Of a DNA stretch of 32,546 bases, positions 24,110 through 31,437 are shown piece after piece (the stretch's first letter is position 1; each line of letters begins with the position of its first letter). Made by a program: the position numbers and the translations under genes. The notes below the pieces were generated by a model. That model saw only the letters and a program-made list of their open reading frames with translations, was not told the DNA's origin and searched no databases. Source of the stretch: Fimbriiglobus sp. (GTDB taxonomy: Bacteria; Planctomycetota; Planctomycetia; Gemmatales; Gemmataceae); the NCBI GenBank assembly GCA_025362195.1, contig JANYHV010000222.1, positions 1-32,546 of the forward strand. Reading direction: 5' to 3'.

Positions 24110-24115
24110 ATTTTA
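24110..24115 (-). promoter_or_regulatory. TAAAAT -10-like element before the FmdB-type gene
   Basis: On the minus strand CCCGTAAAATACCCC lies about 39 nt before the ATG at 24071. It is the third instance in this window of a GTAAAA core at about this distance from a start codon. Confidence 0.35.
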
Positions 24116-24224
24116 CGGGCCGCGGGCAATCCGCGGGCGGTTCGGGCGAACTCTTGCGGGCGGCGGCCGCTCCTGTTAAGTCTACGGCACCCGTCCGTCC
24201 GCCCGTTTGCGAAGGAGCCTTGCG

Positions 24225-25538
24225 ATGGCCGAGCCGGAATTGTTGCACGTCCCGCCCGACGAAACCGCCCCCGAAGTCGCCGGCCCCGGGGACCCCACGA
24301 CCGGCCGCGTCGAGCTGTCCGGCGAGGAGGCGATGACCCTCCTCCGCGACGGCAAGGTGGTCACGAACGCCCGCGTCGGCGGGTTGAAGTTCGTCGGGCC
24401 GGTCCCGTTCGCCGTGCAGTTCAAGGGGTGCGTACTGGTCAAGCCGGAGTTCCGCGGGGCGGCCTTCGCCGAGCCGGTGAGCCTGGTCGCGTGTACCATC
24501 GACCGCGCCCAGTTCAACCGCAAGACGACCTTCGCCAAGGGCTTCAAGATCGACGGCTCGGTCGTCCACAAGACGATCTTCCGCGACCTGACCGTGACCG
24601 GCGACCTGTTCGCCGCGCACGCCGAGTTCAAGGGCAAGGCCGGCTTCGTCGGGTGCGAGTTCCACGGCAAGGTCCACTTCTGGGAGGCGCAGTTCCACGC
24701 CTGGAGCGACTTCCAGAACTGCACCTTCCACGCCGACGCGGACTTCCGCAGCGTCCACTCCGAGGAAGGGTTCGTGCTCACGAAGTCCCGGTTCCTGGGC
24801 GACTTCCTGTTCCGCGGGGCGAACGTCGAGAAGAAGTTCTCGGCCGACGGCTGCCGGTTCGAGAAGCTGGTGGACCTGTCGAAGGCCAAGCTGCACGACT
24901 TCGCGTACCTGGAGGCCATCGACGCCGGCCCGGGCCAGACGTTCGCGTTCCTGAACGCCGTGGCCGAGCGGGTGCGGGTGCTGCCGGCGCAGGTCGAGGG
25001 CCGGCTGCAGAGCGAGCGGGACGGCCGGCACCTGGACGCCATGCAAGAGTACGGCCTGTTGAAGAAGAGCTACTCGCAACTGCACCGCTTCGACCAGGAG
25101 GACTGGGCCTTCTACCGGTTCAAAGTCGCCCAACGGCGGGCCGCCGGGAGTTCGTGGCGGCGGCCGTGGACCAAGTGGCGGACCTTCGCCGAGTGGCTCT
25201 TCCTGGACGTCGGCTGCGGGTACGGCACGAACCCCCTACGGGCCGTCCGCATGGCGGCGGTGATCGTCCTCGGCTTCGCCCTCGTGTACGCCACGAACGC
25301 CGACATGTTCTACGCCGACAAGCTGCCGTTCCCCGGCGAGGGCGCGAGTAAGACCGACTTCGCCAACGCCACGATGATCGGGCTGACGACGAGCGTGTCG
25401 ATCTTCACGTCGGGCATGGGCGGCATCCGCGAGCTGGCGATGGGCTGGATGAACGTGCCGGTCATGATCGAGTCGGTTATGGGCACGCTACTCTTCGGCC
25501 TCTTCATCGTCGCCTTCTCGCGCAAGGTCATCCGGTAG
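24225..25538 (+). CDS. Pentapeptide-repeat-like protein with C-terminal ion-channel-like domain
   Basis: Encodes 437 aa. About 55-235 is a run of five-residue turns centred on Phe (AQFNRKTTFAKGF, AEFKGKAGFVGCEFHGKVHFWEAQFHAW, CTFHADADFRSV, SRFLGDFLFRGANV), a right-handed beta-helix of pentapeptide type. A helical linker follows (DAMQEYGLLKKSYSQLHRFDQEDWAFYRFK). The C-terminus has a hydrophobic segment (about 343-358), a pore-loop-like stretch (ATMIGLTTSVSIFTSGMGG) and a last segment ending LFGLFIVAFSRKVIR, the layout of two-TM potassium-channel-like domains. The canonical TVGYGD filter is absent, so ion selectivity is uncertain. ATG at 24225 follows GAAGGAG. A single gene divergent from the FmdB gene. 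Confidence 0.8.
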   Translation: MAEPELLHVPPDETAPEVAGPGDPTTGRVELSGEEAMTLLRDGKVVTNARVGGLKFVGPVPFAVQFKGCVLVKPEFRGAAFAEPVSLVACTIDRAQFNRKTTFAKGFKIDGSVVHKTIFRDLTVTGDLFAAHAEFKGKAGFVGCEFHGKVHFWEAQFHAWSDFQNCTFHADADFRSVHSEEGFVLTKSRFLGDFLFRGANVEKKFSADGCRFEKLVDLSKAKLHDFAYLEAIDAGPGQTFAFLNAVAERVRVLPAQVEGRLQSERDGRHLDAMQEYGLLKKSYSQLHRFDQEDWAFYRFKVAQRRAAGSSWRRPWTKWRTFAEWLFLDVGCGYGTNPLRAVRMAAVIVLGFALVYATNADMFYADKLPFPGEGASKTDFANATMIGLTTSVSIFTSGMGGIRELAMGWMNVPVMIESVMGTLLFGLFIVAFSRKVIR

Positions 25539-25658
25539 TGCGACGCGAAGCCGGGGGGTGGATGCGACGATTGACCGACACCGGGTACTCGGGTGGTCCC
25601 TGTTGGCGCATCCGGAGTGGGAAAAGCAGCGGGGTCACCGCCGCGTGGCCGACCCGGC

Positions 25659-25689
25659 TTGACGGGCGGGCCGGCCCCGTTAGCATAAT
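25659..25689 (+). promoter_or_regulatory. Likely promoter of tRNA-Lys
   Basis: TTGACG (25659-25664) is followed by CATAAT (25684-25689, 19-nt spacer) or TAGCAT (25681-25686, 16-nt spacer), ending about 10 nt before the mature tRNA 5-prime end. Confidence 0.5.
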
Positions 25690-25698
25690 CGATGTTCC

Positions 25699-25771
25699 GA
25701 GCTGGTAGCTCAGTTGGTAGAGCAAGGGACTTTTAATCTCTAGGTCGAGGGTTCGAGCCCCTCCCAGCTCA
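25699..25771 (+). tRNA. tRNA-Lys (anticodon UUU)
   Basis: A complete 73-nt cloverleaf. The acceptor stem GAGCTGG (25699-25705) pairs with CCAGCTC (25764-25770), discriminator A at 25771. The D arm has GCTC/GAGC, the anticodon stem AGGGA/TCTCT encloses CTTTTAA with anticodon TTT at 25732-25734, and the T arm is GAGGG-TTCGAGC-CCCTC. CCA is not encoded. Confidence 0.97.
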
Positions 25772-25788
25772 TCTCGGACACCACCCCC

Positions 25789-25826
25789 CGATGCCCTGCC
25801 GAACCCTCCGGTTCGGCGGGGCATCG
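25789..25826 (+). terminator. 17-bp hairpin downstream of tRNA-Lys
   Basis: CGATGCCCTGCCGAACC (25789-25805) pairs with 25810-25826 across a CTCC loop, with a single G:U-type mismatch. It lies 17 nt after the tRNA. There is no U-tract, but stem length and position make a terminator or processing signal likely. Confidence 0.6.
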
Positions 25827-25867
25827 GCGTTGATGGCGACCTCCGAGTTTACGTTACGGGGCTGGGT

Positions 25868-26030
25868 GGCTCCGCCGCAGGCGACTCTTGTTAGCCCGAC
25901 GCGCTAGCGAGGGTCGAGGGGTCGTTGACGATGTTCGGGGTCGTGGATGGTACGGTCGTCGATCACCAACCTTGCCCTCGACCGGTCCGCCCTCGCTAGC
26001 GCGTCGGGCTAACGCGCCTGCGGCGGAGCC
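25868..26030. repeat. Large inverted repeat, dispersed-type planctomycete element
   Basis: The left arm (25868-25913) and right arm (25990-26030) are inverted copies. Both read GGCTCCGCCGCAGGCG then GTTAGCCCGACGCGCTAGCGAGGG on the appropriate strand, differing only by an insertion of about five bases (ACTCTT versus C) between the blocks. A 76-bp spacer separates them. The element fills the spacer between tRNA-Lys and the convergent gene at 26055 and could act as a bidirectional terminator. Conceptual translation gives LARRASEGRG-type peptides, which are not real genes. Whether it recurs elsewhere in the genome cannot be seen here. Confidence 0.8.
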
Positions 26031-26054
26031 GAAAACCTTGATCTTAACGCCGCT

Positions 26055-27497
26055 CTATCGCTGGACCGTGACGGCGAGCGCGATCGCGTTGCCGGTGTGC
26101 GACGTCTGGCCGGCCGGGGGCGGGGCGTCGAGGCGGTAGCCGGCAGGCGTCACTTCGTAGGCGAACGGCTTCGCCGTGACGGGGTCGTTCGGCACCGGCA
26201 GGGTCACTTCGGCGAGGGTTGCGGGGAGTCGGCCGCCGTGCGTCGCGGCGTGCAGGCGGACCGCTTCGCACGCCTGAAAGAGTGCCAGGCGGCGCTCGAC
26301 GCGGGTGTGCGCGTCGTGGACTTTCGTGACCGTCGGCAGGACCAGCAAGAAGACCCGCAAGGTGGGGTCGCTGGGGTGGTCCTTCAAGGCCCGGGCGGAC
26401 TTCGCTTTCAGCGCCTCGATTTCGACCGCCGCCTTCGGGTAGGGCAGGTAGAAGAGCGCGGCCTGGTCGTCCCACAGTTCGCGGTAAATGCTGGCCGCGC
26501 GGACGAGGACTGCCTGGGCGGGCGGCATCGTGTCGAGGTCGGCCCTGGCCCAGCCGCGGGCGGCGAGTTCGTCCCGGGCCGCCGGCGCGAGCAGCGTCAA
26601 CCCGACACTCTGCGCGACCTGGGCGAGCGGGTCGTCGAGTCCGCCGGCCGCCCCCGGGTCCGCGCCGCCCAACAACTTCATGTGGTCCCGGAACGCCTTC
26701 GACGCGACCGCCTCGGACACCGGTCCGGCCTCCAACGCGGCGAGTTGCGGTAAGAAGGCCAGCGTCTGCCGCAACTCCCCGTCGAGCGACGGCCGCGGGT
26801 CGATGAACGGGTGCGGCAGGGTGGCGAGCGCCCAGTACAGGTTCGGGGCACCCGGTCGCGTCGTCAGGTGCTCGGCCTGGGCGATCATCGTGACGGCGAT
26901 GGCGTCGGCGACGAGCAGGTCGATCGCACTCCCGGCCTCGCCGACGTGGCGGGCGTGTTGCAGGCCGGTTTGCAGGGTTCGCAGGGCGTCGGTCGTGCGG
27001 CCCTCGGCCAGGTCGAGGCGGACGCGGTGCTTGAGCAAGCGGGTGGCCTCGCGCCGCCCCTGGACGAGGTTCGTGGAGACGGCCACCTCCTCGGCCCCGC
27101 CGCCGCCGCGGTACTGCCAGTCGCACCCGGCCATCCGCGCGGCGTCGTCCAGGGCGCGGAACATCGGGCGGTACGGCTTGAGGTACTCGGCGACTTCGGC
27201 CAGGGGCAACTGGTCGTCCGGCAGGCCGTCCCAGGCGTCCACCCGGTCCTGGAGCTTGCGCCGGGCGAGCGGGTCGCGCGGCGGCTCGGGGGTGAGGGTC
27301 GCGGCCCGCAGGTAGCCCAGGGCGGCGTTGCCGGGCGAGCGGTCGCGGCTCGGCGGCAAGAGTTCGTGCTTCAACGTCGGCACGCCCGGCCCGACGAGCC
27401 GCAGGGTGCGCTCGAGTTTGAGCGGTTCGCCCGGTGGCTGGGCGGGCGCGGTCAGCGGCGCGGCGTAGGCCAGCAGCGCGACGAGGAAGCGGGTCAT
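26055..27497 (-). CDS. Secreted protein of unknown function in the sigma-factor operon
   Basis: Encodes 480 aa. A signal peptide (MTRFLVALLAYAAPLTAPAQ) suggests export. The mature part is mostly helical, with TPR-like spacing in places (GNAALGYLRAATL, RREATRLLKHRVRLDLAEGRTTDALRTLQTGLQHARHV) and a later helix-rich region (YLPYPKAAVEIEALKAKSARALK). Near the C-terminus QACEAVRLHAATHGGRLPATLAEV is followed by DPVTAKPFAYEVTPAGYRLDAP, a segment that resembles the end of planctomycete pseudopilin-type proteins. No catalytic motif is recognised. It overlaps the membrane-protein gene by four bases (ATGA) and is third in the sigma-factor cluster. Confidence 0.75.
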   Translation of the reverse strand: MTRFLVALLAYAAPLTAPAQPPGEPLKLERTLRLVGPGVPTLKHELLPPSRDRSPGNAALGYLRAATLTPEPPRDPLARRKLQDRVDAWDGLPDDQLPLAEVAEYLKPYRPMFRALDDAARMAGCDWQYRGGGGAEEVAVSTNLVQGRREATRLLKHRVRLDLAEGRTTDALRTLQTGLQHARHVGEAGSAIDLLVADAIAVTMIAQAEHLTTRPGAPNLYWALATLPHPFIDPRPSLDGELRQTLAFLPQLAALEAGPVSEAVASKAFRDHMKLLGGADPGAAGGLDDPLAQVAQSVGLTLLAPAARDELAARGWARADLDTMPPAQAVLVRAASIYRELWDDQAALFYLPYPKAAVEIEALKAKSARALKDHPSDPTLRVFLLVLPTVTKVHDAHTRVERRLALFQACEAVRLHAATHGGRLPATLAEVTLPVPNDPVTAKPFAYEVTPAGYRLDAPPPAGQTSHTGNAIALAVTVQR

Positions 27498-28090
27498 CGG
27501 TCGTCCTCGGGGAGAGGCGGCGGCGGGGGCGTGGGGCGGGGGGGCGTGGCGTACACGCCGCGGCCGAGGACCGGGAAGTCCTCGAACCCGTCGCGCGGGC
27601 GGGGCGCGGGGACCGCTTCGGGCAGCATCGTCAGGCCGGCGGCGAGTACGTCGTTCCGCAGCCGCAGCCAGCGGACGCGCTCCTCCAGCGTCGGCTCATC
27701 GCCGGTCGGTTTCACGGCAAACCCGGTCGGCTCGACCGGGACTTTGGACGGCGGAAAGACCTCGCGCGGCACCGGGGCGAGTTCGACCTCGGCCGGCGAC
27801 ACCGCGGCGACACCGGGCACCGGCCCGCGCCCGGTCGGGCGGTCGGCGGGGGCCGCGGCCCAGACGGCGACGACGGCGGCCCCTACGCACCCGAGGACGG
27901 TTTGGCCCAGGCACAGGCGCTGCCAGAAGGCGACGCGGCGGCCCTCGGCGGCGCGGCCGGCGGCGAACAGGAAAGCCGGCGTCGCCAGGTCGGCCGGCGC
28001 GGGGGCCAGCCGGGCCAGGGCGCGGGCCAGCGGGTCGCCGCCGCAAAGCGGGCCGTCGGGGTCGGCGGGCGGGACGCGGGGGTCGCTCAT
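27494..28090 (-). CDS. Single-pass membrane protein, candidate anti-sigma factor
   Basis: Encodes 198 aa. A cytoplasmic N-terminal part (about 1-57) precedes one transmembrane segment (about 58-80, LCLGQTVLGCVGAAVVAVWAA) and a Pro-rich extracytoplasmic part. Lying 6 nt downstream of an ECF-type sigma gene with this topology, it could hold the sigma factor at the membrane. I see no zinc-binding HxxxCxxC anti-sigma motif, so the role rests on position and topology only. Confidence 0.6.
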   Translation of the reverse strand: MSDPRVPPADPDGPLCGGDPLARALARLAPAPADLATPAFLFAAGRAAEGRRVAFWQRLCLGQTVLGCVGAAVVAVWAAAPADRPTGRGPVPGVAAVSPAEVELAPVPREVFPPSKVPVEPTGFAVKPTGDEPTLEERVRWLRLRNDVLAAGLTMLPEAVPAPRPRDGFEDFPVLGRGVYATPPRPTPPPPPLPEDDR

Positions 28091-28096
28091 GGCACT

Positions 28097-28615
28097 TCAA
28101 CTCGGCGTGCGGGTTTTCGGGGCGGTCGCGGGGATCGGGCGGGTCACTTTCAAGTGGACGCGAAGCAGTTCGAGGCCGGCGGCGTACCGGCGGTAGGCGG
28201 TACTCGCCGACCCGCCGACGGTCGCCGCGATTTGCTCGAAGGTCAGCCCGCCCCACAGGTGGGCGACGAGGATTTCGCGGGCGTCGAGCGGGATCGCTTG
28301 CAGGGCGTCCGTCGCGGCCCGGGCGTCCAGCCCGGTCGGGTCGTCGGGCGGGGTGAACCAGCACGGGGTGCGCTCGGCGGCGCGGGCCTCGTACTTCTGC
28401 CGCCGGCGGGCCGCCCGGCCGGCGTCGATCGCGCCGTTCCGCACCACCCGGTACAGCCACGGCACCAGGCTCTCGGGCGGGGTGCCGGCGCGGGCGAGTT
28501 TCAGGAACGCCGCCTGGACCACGTCCTCCGGGGCGGCGCACCACTGCCGCGCGTACAGGACCAAACCGGCCGCGTGCCGGTCCACCAGGGCCGTGAGTAG
28601 TTCGGCGGTCACCAC
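28097..28615 (-). CDS. ECF-type RNA polymerase sigma factor
   Basis: Encodes 172 aa, the size of ECF sigma factors with only regions 2 and 4. Region 2: VLYARQWCAAPEDVVQAAFLKLARAG, then SLVPWLYRVVRNGAIDAGRAARRRQKYE (region 2.4-like basic helix). Region 4: ALQAIPLDAREILVAHLWGGLTFEQIAATVGGSASTAYRRYAAGLELLR, a helix-turn-helix for the -35 element. The start is GTG at 28615 or the adjacent GTG at 28612. It leads the operon with the membrane protein and the secreted protein, and is divergent from the DUF1559 gene. Confidence 0.88.
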   Translation of the reverse strand: MVTAELLTALVDRHAAGLVLYARQWCAAPEDVVQAAFLKLARAGTPPESLVPWLYRVVRNGAIDAGRAARRRQKYEARAAERTPCWFTPPDDPTGLDARAATDALQAIPLDAREILVAHLWGGLTFEQIAATVGGSASTAYRRYAAGLELLRVHLKVTRPIPATAPKTRTPS

Positions 28616-28690
28616 ACGGAATCAGACGCCTCCGGGGCCGACCGCTTTCAAGCCGTTCGCAAAATATCCGGACTCGGCGTCGAATCACGC

Positions 28691-28719
28691 TTGACATTAT
28701 GATGGCGAGGTGAGATGAT
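28691..28719 (+). promoter_or_regulatory. Sigma-70-type promoter of the DUF1559 gene
   Basis: A perfect -35 TTGACA (28691-28696) is followed after 17 nt by GATGAT (28714-28719, four of six consensus bases). This gives a leader of about 80 nt before the ATG at 28806. Confidence 0.45.
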
Positions 28720-28805
28720 TCAGTCGGTCGTGCAATCGACCGAGGATTATCCGGCCCCGCCGCACTCCCCGCAGCGAACCTCTCCCACCTTTTCGGAGGA
28801 CGGTC

Positions 28806-29753
28806 ATGAATCGTTCGACCCGGCCCGCGTCTCGTCCCGGCTTCACGCTGATCGAGCTCCTCGTCGTCATCGCCATTATTGCCATCCTGATCGGCCTGCT
28901 GTTGCCCGCCGTGCAGAAGGTCCGCGAGGCGGCGTCCCGCATGAAGTGTACCAACAACCTGAAGCAGTTGGGCCTGGCCATGCACGGCCACCACGACGCC
29001 CTGGGCAAGTTCCCCATCGGGTCCAGCGCCGGCAGCCGGCCCCGCCAGACGTGGGTCATGAGCCTGTGGCCCTACATCGAGCAGACCGCGCTGGCGGGCA
29101 AGAACAATTTGAACAACAACTTCTACCAGGAGCCTGCCACGATCGGCGGCACGATGAACGGCCTGTGCGGGTCCCGCGTGCCGGGGTACTACTGCCCGAG
29201 CGACAACGGCGTCGATTTGAACACGACGTACTACCAGCGGACCCGCGGCAACTACATGGTCTGCTGGGGCAACACCCGGTACGGCCAGGGCGTGCCGGTC
29301 GTCGGCAGCGGCCCGGGCGCGGGGATGTTTTCCCACAAGGACGGGGACCGCGCGCAGCCCGTCACCGTCACCTTCGGCAGCATCTCCGACGGCACCTCGA
29401 ACACGCTCATGCTGGCCGAGAGCCTGATGGCCAAGTCCCCCGCCGACAACGACTGGCGCGGGGACATCCACAACGACGACGGCGTGTTCCGGTTCCACAC
29501 GATCACGCCGCCGAACAGCACCGTGGCGGACATCATCGCGTCCGGCTGGTTCCAGAACGCCAACGACCCGCTGATGCCGGCCGTGGCCGGGGGCGGGAAC
29601 GAGCAAGTCGCCGCGGCCCGGAGCCGGCACACCGGCGGGGTGAACGCCGGCCTGGCCGACGGCAGCGTCCGGTTCTTCCGCAACAGCACCGCCCCCGTCA
29701 CCTGGATGGCCCTCGGCACCATGAACGGCGGCGAAGTCGTCAGCGTCGATTGA
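28806..29753 (+). CDS. DUF1559 pseudopilin-like protein (H-x9-DG type)
   Basis: Encodes 315 aa. A basic leader ends in the prepilin-type cleavage site G|FTLIE (residues 12-17) followed by a hydrophobic helix [19 protein letters not shown], as in type II secretion pseudopilins. The rest is the DUF1559 domain ([30 protein letters not shown]), ending with the H-x9-DG motif, His275 to Asp285-Gly286 ([12 protein letters not shown]). Such proteins are present in very many copies in planctomycete genomes; the function is probably structural, at the cell surface or envelope. A strong GGAGG ribosome site precedes the start. It is followed 51 bp later by the small lipoprotein gene, a common pairing. 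Confidence 0.93.
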   Translation: MNRSTRPASRPGFTLIELLVVIAIIAILIGLLLPAVQKVREAASRMKCTNNLKQLGLAMHGHHDALGKFPIGSSAGSRPRQTWVMSLWPYIEQTALAGKNNLNNNFYQEPATIGGTMNGLCGSRVPGYYCPSDNGVDLNTTYYQRTRGNYMVCWGNTRYGQGVPVVGSGPGAGMFSHKDGDRAQPVTVTFGSISDGTSNTLMLAESLMAKSPADNDWRGDIHNDDGVFRFHTITPPNSTVADIIASGWFQNANDPLMPAVAGGGNEQVAAARSRHTGGVNAGLADGSVRFFRNSTAPVTWMALGTMNGGEVVSVD

Positions 29754-29804
29754 CCCGGCCGTCGGCCCGCAACCCCTCCCCCCCTCGCCCCACGGACCGC
29801 CCCC

Positions 29805-30239
29805 ATGACGACTCTCCTCGCCGCCCGCAAGCTGACCGGCATGGCCCTGACCTTCGTGCTGGCCGCGGCCGTGCTGGGCTGCGACAGCGGCCCGCCGATG
29901 GGGGACGTCGAGGGGGTCGTCACGGTGGACGGTGCCCCGGCCGCGATGGGGGCGATCACCTTCACCCCGACCGACGGCCAGCGTGCCCCGGCCGGGTGCG
30001 AAATCAAGGACGGCAAGTACGCCGTCCGCGTCGCCGTGGGGCCGTGCAAGGTCGAACTCCGCGTGCCCAAGAAGATCGGCGAGAAGAAGCTGTACGGCAA
30101 CGACCCGCACAGCACGTCCGCGCCGGTCTTCGAGGAGTCGTTGCCGGCGAAGTACAACGACACCACGGACCAGAAGCACGACGTGACCGCCGGCCGGACG
30201 ACGAAGAACTGGGACGCCAAGTCCCGGTACGCCAAGTAA
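29805..30239 (+). CDS. Small lipoprotein with transthyretin-like/Ig-like fold
   Basis: Encodes 144 aa. Signal peptide with lipobox VLGC, Cys at 26. The mature part starts DVEGVVTVDGAPAAMGAITFTPTDG and continues ...GKYAVRVAVGPCKVEL, typical of the short carboxypeptidase-regulatory/transthyretin-like lipoproteins that follow DUF1559 genes in planctomycetes. The role is unknown; it may accompany the pseudopilin-like protein on the cell surface. Confidence 0.85.
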   Translation: MTTLLAARKLTGMALTFVLAAAVLGCDSGPPMGDVEGVVTVDGAPAAMGAITFTPTDGQRAPAGCEIKDGKYAVRVAVGPCKVELRVPKKIGEKKLYGNDPHSTSAPVFEESLPAKYNDTTDQKHDVTAGRTTKNWDAKSRYAK

Positions 30240-30274
30240 CCCCCGCCGGCCAAATCCGCGCGGTCGTGCGCCGG

Positions 30275-30290
30275 TGGCACGCCCGTTGCA
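30275..30290 (+). promoter_or_regulatory. Sigma-54 (-24/-12) promoter before the YflT-like gene
   Basis: TGGCACGCCCGTTGCA matches the sigma-54 consensus TGGCACG-N4-TTGCW without a mismatch; the invariant GG (30276-30277) and GC (30288-30289) are ten bases apart as required. The expected transcript start is near 30301, about 62 nt before the ATG at 30363. It sits in a real intergenic region on the correct strand. Confidence 0.65.
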
Positions 30291-30334
30291 TGACCGCCCC
30301 CCCGAAACCCGGGGCCTCGCACTTCGCGGGCGTC

Positions 30335-30360
30335 CCGGTTCCCTTTCGGTGAGGAACCGG
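30335..30360 (+). promoter_or_regulatory. Hairpin enclosing the ribosome binding site of the YflT-like gene
   Basis: CCGGTTCC (30335-30342) and GGAACCGG (30353-30360) form a perfect 8-bp stem around a 10-nt loop. The right arm contains most of the GAGGAA ribosome site (30351-30356), which lies 6 nt before the ATG at 30363. The fold could hide the site and make translation conditional, for example on temperature or a bound factor. Confidence 0.55.
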
Positions 30361-30362
30361 CC

Positions 30363-30881
30363 ATGACCAGCACCACGAAATCGACGACCGTCGGCGTCTT
30401 CAACACCCGCGGCCAGGCCGACAAGGCCGTCAACGAGTTGAAGGCCCTCGGGTACACCGACGACCAGATCGGCGTCGTCGCCAAGCACCAAGACAGTACC
30501 GCCAAGACCGGCCTCCAGGACGACCCGACCGGGACGCGCTGGGAAGAGGGCACGGGCATCGGGGCCGCCGCCGGGGCCGCGACCGGGACGGGCCTCGGCC
30601 TGGCCGTCGCCGCCGGCCTGTTGACGCCGGTCGGCCCGTTGATCGCCGGCGGGGCGCTGATCGCGCTGCTGGCCAGCGCCGGGGCCGGGGCCACGGTCGG
30701 CACGCTCGTCGGCGGCCTGGTCGGCCTCGGCGTGCCCGAGGACGACGCCGAGTACTACGAGGGCGAGGTGGACGCCGGCCGGTACGTCGTCACCGTGGAC
30801 GCCGGTGCCCGCTCGACCGAAGTCCAGTCGATGTTCCGCCGCCACGACGGCTACGACCGCAGCACCTCGACCCCCCGGTAA
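30363..30881 (+). CDS. YflT-like (general stress protein 17M family) protein with Gly/Ala-rich core
   Basis: Encodes 172 aa. The N-terminus TVGVFNTRGQADKAVNELKALGYTDDQIGVVAKHQD matches the opening of the YflT/17M stress-protein domain. The middle (about 60-125) is a glycine/alanine-rich hydrophobic stretch (GIGAAAGAATGTGLGLAVAAGLLTPVGPLIAGGALIALLASAGAGATVGTLVGGLVGLG), like the glycine-zipper segments of this family, possibly membrane-associated. The C-terminal strand YYEGEVDAGRYVVTVDA closes the fold. Molecular function is not established. A sigma-54 promoter and an RBS hairpin lie just upstream, and a strong terminator follows, so it is a single-gene unit. Confidence 0.85.
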   Translation: MTSTTKSTTVGVFNTRGQADKAVNELKALGYTDDQIGVVAKHQDSTAKTGLQDDPTGTRWEEGTGIGAAAGAATGTGLGLAVAAGLLTPVGPLIAGGALIALLASAGAGATVGTLVGGLVGLGVPEDDAEYYEGEVDAGRYVVTVDAGARSTEVQSMFRRHDGYDRSTSTPR

Positions 30882-30904
30882 GCGGCCCCCGTTCCGGACG
30901 ACCC

Positions 30905-30948
30905 AGCCCCGCCCGACCCCCGGTGATTTCCGCGGGCCGGGCGGGGCT
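30905..30948 (+). terminator. Rho-independent-type terminator after the YflT-like gene
   Basis: AGCCCCGCCCG (30905-30915) pairs perfectly with CGGGCGGGGCT (30938-30948), 11 bp, with a 22-nt loop, followed by a short TT run and CGGCGTTT. It lies 24 nt after the stop at 30881. Confidence 0.65.
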
Positions 30949-31018
30949 TTCGGCGTTTGAAATTGCGCCCGCCGGGCGGCGAATACAACACCATTCCCCA
31001 CACCGAGGAGTGTCCGCC

Positions 31019-31366
31019 GTGCTCGCGCTCGATCAACTGGTCTTCGTCGGCTTGAACGGGTACGCGGTCGCCCTGGACCGCGACACCGGCGACATCGTCT
31101 GGTCCAACGACCAGATGAAATCCGGGTACGTGACGATGCTCCTCGACGGCGACCGACTCATCGTTTCGACCAACGGGTACATCTTCTGCCTTCACCCGCT
31201 GACCGGGGACATCCTCTGGCAAAACACGATGAAGGGCTACGGGAGCGGCGCGCCGACTTCGCTGGTGTCGGTCCGCGGGCAGAGTTCGCAAGACGTGATC
31301 GTGCAGGGTGCGGCCGCCGATACCGCTGCCGCGACCGGCACGCACGCCGCGGCCGCCGTGATTTGA
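31019..31366 (+). CDS. Small two-blade PQQ-like propeller protein
   Basis: Encodes 115 aa. Two PQQ-like beta-propeller blades are visible: [16 protein letters not shown] and [16 protein letters not shown], each with the D/P-x-x-TG-x-I-x-W signature, followed by [11 protein letters not shown] and an Ala-rich tail. A full propeller needs six to eight blades, so this is either a minimal unit that oligomerises or a remnant of a larger protein. GTG at 31019 is chosen because GAGGAG (31005-31010) lies 8 nt upstream; a GTG at 31010 would overlap that site. No signal peptide is evident. Confidence 0.75.
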   Translation: MLALDQLVFVGLNGYAVALDRDTGDIVWSNDQMKSGYVTMLLDGDRLIVSTNGYIFCLHPLTGDILWQNTMKGYGSGAPTSLVSVRGQSSQDVIVQGAAADTAAATGTHAAAAVI

Positions 31367-31437
31367 CGCGGTCGAAAATCGGGGCCGGCGGCGTATCTGT
31401 AACCGGAAATGCTTCCCCTCCTCCGGTCCCGCCGCCC

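Noticed and set aside
24120-24136. CCGCGG repeat with a GCAAT loop in the divergent spacer before the pentapeptide gene
   Set aside because: The stem is only 6 bp and such GC palindromes are expected by chance at this composition.
25888-26030. Short peptides reading LARRASEGRG or SLARRANAPAAEP
   Set aside because: They are conceptual translations of the inverted repeat, not genes.
27696-31001. A long minus-strand open frame spanning the DUF1559, lipoprotein and YflT-like genes
   Set aside because: Shadow frame in high-GC DNA; it crosses a terminator and several clear plus-strand genes and encodes no known domain.
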